From JAGWRI01 sp963728785 (lineage in GTDB: Bacteria > Gemmatimonadota > Gemmatimonadetes > Gemmatimonadales > Gemmatimonadaceae): a DNA stretch of 64,000 nt. Both the position numbers and the translations under genes were made by a program. Positions 58,757-64,000 of the stretch are shown here, piece by piece. How positions within the stretch are numbered: the stretch's first letter is position 1; every line of letters begins with the position of its first letter. The notes under the pieces are model-generated. The model ran no database searches and had not been told where the DNA came from. It was given only the letters and a program-made list of their open reading frames with translations. Location: positions 62,001-126,000 of the forward strand of contig CAVSKV010000003.1 of assembly GCA_963728785.1 (NCBI GenBank), in the 5' to 3' direction.

Positions 58757-58798
58757 GAACGGCGCCGCGTCGGAATCCCCCCGCGGCGCCGTTCTTCC
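58757..58798. terminator. Bidirectional terminator-like hairpin between convergent genes
   Basis: A perfect 13-bp stem (GAACGGCGCCGCG / CGCGGCGCCGTTC) with a 12-base loop, followed by TTCC on the plus strand, sits midway between the secreted-protein stop and the aminotransferase stop. The T run is weak but the position fits termination from both sides. Confidence 0.7.
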
Positions 58799-58803
58799 GC
58801 TCG

Positions 58804-59955
58804 TTATCCGTTCATTCTGCCCAGCCGTTCCACCGCCCGCTCGAGCGTTTCCAGCTTCTTGCAGAAGGCGAATCGCACGAGGTTGCGACCCGCGGCCGGG
58901 TCGTGATAGAAGCTCGATCCAGGCACGGTCGCCACGCCGATCTCCCTGGCCATCCACTTGGCGAACGTCACGTCGTCATCGGCGCTGATATCTGAGAAGT
59001 CGGCCAGAATATAGTACGCCCCCTCCGGCACGCTGAACGTGAACCGGGCCTCGCGCAGCGCCGGTACGATCAGGTCCCGCCGCTCGCGGTACTCCTGCGC
59101 CATGTGGTTGAAGTACCGGGCGTCGAACCGCATCCCCACCGCGCCTGCCGCCTGGAGCGGCGCGGGCGCTCCCACGGTGAGAAAGTCGTGCACCTTGCGA
59201 ATGGCGCCGGTCTGTTCGGGCGGCGCGATGGCATAACCCAGACGCCAGCCGGTGCAGCTGAACGTCTTGGAGAGGCCGGAGATGGTGATCGTGCGCTCCC
59301 GCATGCCGGGCCACGTTGCCAGCACGTGGTGATCACCGGCGTAACGGATGTGCTCGTAGATCTCATCGGTAATCGCCCAGACGTCGTGTTCGATGCACAG
59401 TTCAGCGATCAGGTCCATCTCGGCGCGCGTGAAGACACGCCCCGTCGGGTTGTGCGGCGTATTGACGATGATTGCCTTGGTGCGCTCGCTGAAGGCGGCG
59501 CGCAGGCGGTCAGCGTCGAGCGTCCAGTCGGGGCGCTCGAGAGGGACGAACACCGGTTTGGCGCCAGCCAGGATCGCGTCGGGACCGTAGTTCTCATAGT
59601 ACGGCTCAATGACGATCACTTCGTCGCCCGGGTCGACGAGCGCCATGAACACGCTGGCCATCGCCTCGGTGGCGCCGCACGTCACCGTGATCTCGCGCTC
59701 CGTGTCAACGTCCATGCCGTACCAACGACGGTACTTCTCCGCGATCGCCAGCCGCAGCAACGGGCTGCCCCAGGTGATGGCGTACTGGTTGATGTCCCCG
59801 TGGATCGCGACGCACGCGGCGTCCTTCATCGACGCCGGCATCGGGAAGTCGGGGAAGCCCTGGGAGAGGTTTACCGCTTCGTACAGGTTGGCGACGCGCG
59901 TCATCTCGCGGATGACCGACTCCGTGAACGTCGCCGTGCGCTGGGCTGCTCGCAC
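58804..59955 (-). CDS. Class I/II PLP-dependent aminotransferase
   Basis: A 383-residue fold-type I aminotransferase. NLSQGFPDFPMP is the N-terminal substrate loop, VTCGATEAM and NTPHNPTGRVF are conserved, AITDEIYEH binds the pyridine ring, and the PLP-lysine is in SGLSKTFSCTGWRLGY. It resembles methionine/kynurenine-type aminotransferases (YbdL group). The GTG at 59955 with GGAG 6 bases upstream gives the normal length; the open frame further upstream is not aminotransferase-like. It follows ruvA by 26 bases. Confidence 0.93.
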   Translation of the reverse strand: MRAAQRTATFTESVIREMTRVANLYEAVNLSQGFPDFPMPASMKDAACVAIHGDINQYAITWGSPLLRLAIAEKYRRWYGMDVDTEREITVTCGATEAMASVFMALVDPGDEVIVIEPYYENYGPDAILAGAKPVFVPLERPDWTLDADRLRAAFSERTKAIIVNTPHNPTGRVFTRAEMDLIAELCIEHDVWAITDEIYEHIRYAGDHHVLATWPGMRERTITISGLSKTFSCTGWRLGYAIAPPEQTGAIRKVHDFLTVGAPAPLQAAGAVGMRFDARYFNHMAQEYRERRDLIVPALREARFTFSVPEGAYYILADFSDISADDDVTFAKWMAREIGVATVPGSSFYHDPAAGRNLVRFAFCKKLETLERAVERLGRMNG

Positions 59956-59981
59956 TGGGGCTCCGGGGGGAAGTGTTTGGG

Positions 59982-60578
59982 CTAGCGCTTGACCACGGAA
60001 GCCAGGGCGCGGCGGATCAGATCGTGGGCCGGCATCCCGCGGCCGCCATCGTCGAGCGCGGCGCGCACTGCCTTCTCTGCATCGCCCGAGGCGTACCCGA
60101 GCGAGACCAGCGCGCGGATGGCGTCCTCGGACGCGGCACCTGCGGGGCGGGGCGCCGTAGCGTCTACGTCTAGACCGTCCAGCTTGTCCGCCAGATCGAG
60201 CACCATGCGCTCGGCCTTCTTGCGCCCGACACGCGGCACGCCCTGGAGCGTCAGCAGGTCCTTGGCCCGCAGCGCGACCACCAGACGCTCGGCCGTCAGG
60301 TGCGACACAAGCGCGAGGGCGAGGGCCGGCCCCACTCCGTTGGCGCTGAGCAGCAACTGGAACACCCGCCGCTCGAACGGCGACGCGAATCCGAACAACA
60401 GCCAGCCATCGTCCCGCACCACGAGCTGCGTGTGCAGTTGTACGGGGTCGCCGAGCTTCGGCAGGGTTTCGAACACGCCCAACGGGATGAGCAACTCGTA
60501 GCCCACTCCGCCGGGCGTCATCACGGTGATTCGGTCGAGCGCTTTGGCGGCCAGCGTGCCGGCGAGCTGGGCGATCAC
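59982..60578 (-). CDS. ruvA: Holliday junction DNA helicase subunit RuvA
   Basis: A 198-residue junction-binding protein. The N-terminal OB domain (IAQLAGTLAAKALDRITVM; GVGYELLIPL) is followed by two helix-hairpin-helix motifs (LLLSANGVGPALALAL; LTLQGVPRVGRKKAERMVLDL) and a C-terminal RuvB-binding three-helix domain (EDAIRALVSLGY). The GTG at 60578 overlaps the ruvC stop (GTGA). Confidence 0.97.
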   Translation of the reverse strand: MIAQLAGTLAAKALDRITVMTPGGVGYELLIPLGVFETLPKLGDPVQLHTQLVVRDDGWLLFGFASPFERRVFQLLLSANGVGPALALALVSHLTAERLVVALRAKDLLTLQGVPRVGRKKAERMVLDLADKLDGLDVDATAPRPAGAASEDAIRALVSLGYASGDAEKAVRAALDDGGRGMPAHDLIRRALASVVKR

Positions 60579-61084
60579 GGCCGGGCCTCAGGTACGGCGG
60601 TGAGCCTGGCCACGCGGGCGCCCATGATGCACGCCAGGGCCGCCGCCACGCCATCGGCGGCGTCGTTCGGCTGAGGCGGTGCCGTAAGCCGCAACAGCCG
60701 GGTCACCATGAATTGCACCTGCTCCTTGGTGGCGCCGCCCCGCCCCACGACGGCCTTCTTGATCTCGGCGGGGGGGAATTCGTGAATTGCCACGGCGCGC
60801 TGCTCACCGGCCAGGAGCACGACCCCCCGCGCGTGGCCGAGCACGATCGTCGTGCGCACGTTCCGGGCGTAAAACACGTCCTCCACCGCCATCGCGTCGG
60901 GGCGGTGCCGGTCCAGCAACTCGATGATTCCTTCATAGATCTCACGCAACCGCGCCGGCAGGGGATCCCTGGCCTTCGCGCGCAGCACGCCGCACTCGAC
61001 GAGCGTCGGGGGACGGGTGCCGTCTCTGCGCACGACCCCGTAGCCGGTCTGCGCCGTGCCGGGGTCGATGCCGAGGACCACCAC
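60575..61084 (-). CDS. ruvC: Holliday junction resolvase RuvC
   Basis: A 169-residue metal-dependent endonuclease. The catalytic acids are seen in VLGIDPGTAQTG, MAVEDVFYARNVRT and the C-terminal NDAADGVAAAL. It cuts junctions made and moved by RuvAB. The GTG at 61084 shares one base with the yebC stop (TAGTG). The order yebC-ruvC-ruvA is common in bacteria, with ruvB elsewhere here. Confidence 0.97.
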   Translation of the reverse strand: MVVLGIDPGTAQTGYGVVRRDGTRPPTLVECGVLRAKARDPLPARLREIYEGIIELLDRHRPDAMAVEDVFYARNVRTTIVLGHARGVVLLAGEQRAVAIHEFPPAEIKKAVVGRGGATKEQVQFMVTRLLRLTAPPQPNDAADGVAAALACIMGARVARLTAVPEARP

Positions 61085-61833
61085 TATCCGGCGTTCGCCA
61101 GATCGGCGACGTCCATGTCGAAGTTGGCCCAGACCTTCTGCACGTCGTCCATCGCTTCCAGATCCTCGAGAAGCTTGAGCAGCTGTTCGGCGGTCTTGCC
61201 CTCGACCTTTACCGTGTTCTGGGGCACCATCACCACGGGCTCCGACTCGGCGATCTCGATGCCTTTGGCTTCGATGGCCTCCTTCACCCCGTGGAACGCG
61301 GCCGGTTCGGTGGTCACGACGTACACGTCACCATCGCGTGCGAAGTCCTCGGCGCCCCCCTCGAGGGCCGCCTCCAATGCCTTGTCCTCACTGTACCTCG
61401 CCGCGTCGATGGTCAGCTGTCCCTTCTTGTCGAACATCCAGGCCACCGAGTTCTGAGCGCCGACGTTCCCGCCGCCCCGCGACATCGTATGCCGCACGTC
61501 GGCCACCGTACGCGTGGGGTTGTCGGTGAGGGCGGCAATCATGATCGCCACGCCGCCTGGCCCATAGCCCTCATACATCAGTTCCTGGTAGTCCACGCCC
61601 TCGAGCTCGCCCGTTCCCTTCTTCACAGCCCGCTCGATGTTCTCCTTAGGCATGGAGTTCTGACGTGCCGTCTCGATCGCGGTGCGCAGTCGCGCGTTGC
61701 CACCCGGATCGCCGCCGCCCTGCTTGGCGGCGATGGTGATTTCACGAATGAGCTTCGTGAACAGCGCTCCGCGCTTGGCGTCGGTAGCCGCCTTGTAATG
61801 CTTGATCTGCTTCCATTTACTGTGGCCAGCCAT
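61084..61833 (-). CDS. yebC: YebC/PmpR family protein
   Basis: A 249-residue protein, normal length. MAGHSKWKQIKHYKAATDAKRG, the TKLIREITIAAKQGGGDP region and YEGYGPGGVAIMIAALTDN are signature YebC sequences. Members were named as transcriptional regulators and have more recently been linked to easing ribosome stalling on proline-rich stretches. A TTGGCC / TATATT promoter lies about 45 bases upstream, so it heads yebC-ruvC-ruvA and probably the aminotransferase. Confidence 0.96.
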   Translation of the reverse strand: MAGHSKWKQIKHYKAATDAKRGALFTKLIREITIAAKQGGGDPGGNARLRTAIETARQNSMPKENIERAVKKGTGELEGVDYQELMYEGYGPGGVAIMIAALTDNPTRTVADVRHTMSRGGGNVGAQNSVAWMFDKKGQLTIDAARYSEDKALEAALEGGAEDFARDGDVYVVTTEPAAFHGVKEAIEAKGIEIAESEPVVMVPQNTVKVEGKTAEQLLKLLEDLEAMDDVQKVWANFDMDVADLANAG

Positions 61834-61877
61834 CGGCAACTCGCGGGCGGAAGAACGACGAGAGGGGACAGGTTGCC

Positions 61878-61906
61878 AATATAGCCCGCGCCGGCGGGGC
61901 GGCCAA
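61878..61906 (-). promoter_or_regulatory. Promoter of the yebC-ruvC-ruvA unit
   Basis: On the minus strand TTGGCC (61901-61906), 17 bases, TATATT (61878-61883) followed by GG. The same TATATTGG occurs before the MFS gene. The leader is about 40 bases. Confidence 0.65.
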
Positions 61907-61946
61907 CGCCGCGCCCAAGCCTGGCTTCGATCGCCGCAAATGCCTC

Positions 61947-62798
61947 CTACCGATCGGGATCCATCATGTCTTCGAACCGCATCCATTGCGCGTAGAAGTA
62001 CAGATCGATGTATCCGGTGCCGCCGTTCCGATTCTTGCGAACCAGGAGCTCGGTGGCGCCTTCGATCTCGCGCCGCGGGTCGTACATGCCTTCGCGGAAG
62101 AGCGCCAGGATCACATCAGCGTGGTGCGCGACCGCGCCCAGCGCGCCGAAGTCGGCGAGTTGGGGGCGCCGGTCTTCTCGAGGAACGAGCCCCGGGAGCT
62201 GGGCGGTCGTGAGCAGGGCGACATTCAGGCGGAGCGCCAGCGTCTTGAGCTCGAGCACTGCCTGAGCCACCTCCTCGTCGCGGCCGCGGGCGCCCGTGAC
62301 GAGTGACTCGACGGGGTCCACAACCACGAACTCGGTTGCGGGTCGGGTGTCGAGGGCGGCGGTGAAGGCGGCGATACCACCTGCGGGAAGCCGATCGAGC
62401 GCCGGCAACGCATCGCGGAGCCGCACGGCGGCGGCCCCAACGGAGGCGCGGCTGCGCTCGTCAAGAGTACCCTGGCGCAGATCGTCGATTCGCACACGTC
62501 CCTCGATGGCCAGTGCGCGTTCCATGACGCGCTGCGAAGTCATCTCGCCGGTGTAAAAGGCGGTGCTCGCGCCACCCTGTGCTGCCCGCAGCGCGATCGC
62601 GAGCGCGAGCGCCGACTTGCCGCTCGCGACGTCGCCCCCGAGCACCAGCAGATCTCCGCGGCGGAGTCCCCCGCCGAGCATATGATCGATGCTCGGGAAA
62701 CCGCTCGGCACCGTGTTCACTGCCGGACCGCCGTCGGCGATCGCGTCGACGCGCGACAGCAATTGCGAGATGGGTGAGATGTCCGTGATCCTAGCCAT
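61947..62798 (-). CDS. Stand-alone DnaB-like RecA-fold ATPase
   Basis: A 283-residue protein made almost only of a DnaB-helicase C-terminal (RecA/KaiC-like) domain. PSGFPSIDHMLGGGLRRGDLLVLGG and Walker A GDVASGKS, FYTGEMTSQ, Walker B FVVVDPVESL and a C-terminal RKNRNGGTGYIDLYF, the DnaB arginine-finger motif, are present. The N-terminal DnaB domain that binds primase is missing, so it is not the replicative helicase. The ATG lies 5 bases after TATGAT, a possible leaderless start. Function unknown; a recombination or repair role is a guess. Confidence 0.82.
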   Translation of the reverse strand: MARITDISPISQLLSRVDAIADGGPAVNTVPSGFPSIDHMLGGGLRRGDLLVLGGDVASGKSALALAIALRAAQGGASTAFYTGEMTSQRVMERALAIEGRVRIDDLRQGTLDERSRASVGAAAVRLRDALPALDRLPAGGIAAFTAALDTRPATEFVVVDPVESLVTGARGRDEEVAQAVLELKTLALRLNVALLTTAQLPGLVPREDRRPQLADFGALGAVAHHADVILALFREGMYDPRREIEGATELLVRKNRNGGTGYIDLYFYAQWMRFEDMMDPDR

Positions 62799-62845
62799 GC
62801 GAGATCATAAGTGTGCACCCGGCGCCGTGACCAAACAGCATAGTG

Positions 62846-63289
62846 TTATCCCGCAAGAACTTGCATCAGTCGATCCAGTTCTGAACGTGAGGCCGAATCG
62901 AGGTAACTCGCGGTGACAGCGATCACCGAAGCAAGCGGCGCCCGCATTGTGGCTGGGTCGTCGCTGGTGGTTGCGTCAATGAGTTTGGCCACCGGAGCCC
63001 TGACACCGGCGGGCACCGCGAGGGCCGCGAGCCAGGCCCGCGCTCCCCGGGCGCGGGCCTGACGCAACGAGGGCGGAACGGCGCTGCCGGTCGTGTCCAT
63101 GGCGTCGCGGGCCAGACGGGCCCCCATGAAGCAGGCCAGGATCGCTTCGCGCGCCCCGCCGAGTGGGGCGCGCCCCGCCAGGGCGGCGAGGGCCGGACAG
63201 GGAAAGGCCGCGGGGATGACGGCGTAGGGTGGAAGCGCAGCGAGCACAGGGTGAATCTGCGGCGTGATCGCCGGCATCGCCAGCGACAT
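62846..63289 (-). CDS. Unknown Ala-rich protein, 147 aa
   Basis: A helical, Ala-rich protein (ALPPYAVIPAAFPCPALAAL; APLGGAREAILACFMGARLARD) without signal peptide or known motifs. The conserved-looking ACFMGARLARDAMD suggests a real coding region. It lies 47 bases upstream of the DnaB-like gene on the same strand and diverges from the PorX-like regulator. A TAAAAT element about 25 bases upstream might be its -10. Confidence 0.55.
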   Translation of the reverse strand: MSLAMPAITPQIHPVLAALPPYAVIPAAFPCPALAALAGRAPLGGAREAILACFMGARLARDAMDTTGSAVPPSLRQARARGARAWLAALAVPAGVRAPVAKLIDATTSDDPATMRAPLASVIAVTASYLDSASRSELDRLMQVLAG

Positions 63290-63300
63290 GCCGCAGTCCG

Positions 63301-63329
63301 TTGCTCGCCCATTTTAGGACGGCTACATT
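63301..63329 (+). promoter_or_regulatory. Promoter of the PorX-like gene, probably leaderless
   Basis: TTGCTC (63301-63306), 17 bases, TACATT (63324-63329). The ATG follows 8 bases later at 63338 with no ribosome site, so transcription should start at or next to the start codon. Confidence 0.55.
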
Positions 63330-63337
63330 CCGCAGAC

Positions 63338-64000
63338 ATGGCGCACCAGGCGAAATCCGTCCTCTGGGTGGACGACGAGGCGGAGTTGCTGGAACCACAC
63401 CGCATGTTCTTGCGGGACAAAGGTTTCCACGTTGAGACGGCGAGCAATGCAGACGACGCCGCGGAGATGGTGCGGCGGCGGACGTTCGACCTCGTCCTGC
63501 TGGACGAGCAGATGCCGGGTAAGCGCGGCATCGAGGCCTACCGCGAACTCCGCGAAATCGATCCCAACGTGGCCATCGTCATGGTCACCAAGAGCGAAGA
63601 GGACGAGACGCTCAACGAAGCGCTGGGCGCCGACATGACCGAGTACCTTGTCAAGCCGGTCACGCCGCGGCAGGTGTACGCTCTGGTCACGCGGCTCGTC
63701 GAAGGTCCGCGCATCAGGCATCAGGCCCTGGCCCGCCGGTTCGTGGAGCGCTTTCGCGACCTCCAGTTGGAGTCGCTGCGCGTGCTCGACTGGCGGGGGT
63801 GGATCGACCGATACCAGGAACTCACGCAGTGGGATCTCGACCTCGCGGCGGCCGGGGAGGTCGGGCTTTACGAGTCGTTGCGGGGGCTGTACCCAGAGTT
63901 CAGGCGCGAGTTCGCGCACTACATGCAGCGCGCCTATCCCGACTGGCTCGCCCAGCTCGACGGCGACCGCCCGCCGCTGAGCATCGACATCGTTTCCGAG
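63338..64000 (+). CDS. PorX-like response regulator, cut by the window edge
   Basis: 221 residues are visible. The receiver domain has the acidic pair in LWVDDEAELLEPH, phospho-acceptor Asp56 (LVLLDEQMPG) and Lys106 (YLVKPV). After it comes a helical region with WRGWIDRYQELTQWDLDL and VGLYESLRGLYPEFRREFA. This arrangement is that of PorX regulators, whose C-terminal PglZ alkaline-phosphatase-like domain should lie beyond the edge. PorX governs the type IX secretion system with PorY in Bacteroidota. The PglZ part is not seen, so the assignment is by similarity of the visible part. Confidence 0.75.
   Translation, partial: MAHQAKSVLWVDDEAELLEPHRMFLRDKGFHVETASNADDAAEMVRRRTFDLVLLDEQMPGKRGIEAYRELREIDPNVAIVMVTKSEEDETLNEALGADMTEYLVKPVTPRQVYALVTRLVEGPRIRHQALARRFVERFRDLQLESLRVLDWRGWIDRYQELTQWDLDLAAAGEVGLYESLRGLYPEFRREFAHYMQRAYPDWLAQLDGDRPPLSIDIVSE

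Noticed and set aside
1..64000. tRNA or rRNA genes
   Set aside because: I looked for T-arm and anticodon-arm patterns and rRNA-like blocks in the gaps and found none; nearly all sequence is accounted for by protein genes.

Overview
The window is 64 kb of dense, high-GC bacterial chromosome with about 60 protein genes, no rRNA, tRNA, CRISPR array, insertion sequence or prophage that I can see. Gene content, a short sigma-70 of the group-1 type, TamA/TamB outer-membrane assembly genes, a PorX-like response regulator and a recurring TAnnTT -10 element together suggest Gemmatimonadota or another high-GC member of the FCB superphylum. That assignment is inference; no marker gene was compared by search.

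Layout. 1-4462: edge-truncated methyltransferase, an unknown protein and an HNH endonuclease on the minus strand, then a divergent secreted GH3 glycosidase with a PA14 insert. 4483-8545 (minus): ABC-F ATPase, MutY and a VWA protein. 8715-11126 (plus): MFS exporter and an unknown CxxC/membrane protein. 11138-15935 (minus): cytidylate-kinase-like protein, GNAT acetyltransferase, MoxR/Mg-chelatase-like AAA ATPase and a molybdopterin oxidoreductase. 16304: a tiny lipoprotein gene with a clear promoter and terminator. 16561-19339 (minus): epimerase, YgfZ-like folate protein and a HAD-like protein lacking its catalytic aspartates. 19400-23291 (minus): glycolate oxidase glcD-glcE-glcF. 23363-27577 (minus): primary-type sigma factor, aroB, a small membrane protein, a PduO adenosyltransferase and a Ser/Thr kinase. 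27703-31744: ferredoxin-NADP reductase, a MazG-like gene between inverted octamer-repeat arrays, and part of a peptide ABC transporter.

31955-45946 is mainly plus: tamA-tamB-lipid kinase; an NtrC-family regulator without GAFTGA, a zinc-ribbon peptide, a P1/DmpA-type peptidase and an NlpC/P60 peptidase; then, beyond one minus gene, an EamA transporter, a phosphoglycolate-phosphatase-like HAD and an unknown protein. 45964-56937 is a long minus run of housekeeping genes: ruvB-queA-tgt-yajC-def-fmt, then rsmB-PASTA-rpe-tlpA-ybbR-tsaD-lgt. 57266-58729 holds two secreted proteins of unknown function. 58804-63289 (minus) holds an aminotransferase, ruvA-ruvC-yebC, a stand-alone DnaB-like ATPase and an unknown protein. 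The window ends inside a PorX-like response regulator.

Two themes run through the window. Genes within operons are fused by 1-4 base stop/start overlaps (ATGA, GTGA, TAGTG), implying widespread translational coupling. Transcription units begin at TAnnTT -10 boxes, and in several cases the start codon follows only 6-8 bases later, implying leaderless mRNAs. No single new defence or biosynthetic system is evident. The most promising unusual items are the promoter grammar, the overlapping divergent promoter at 43.55 kb, the regulator lacking GAFTGA, the HAD protein with three Asp-to-Glu changes, and the mazG-like gene in an inverted-repeat frame.
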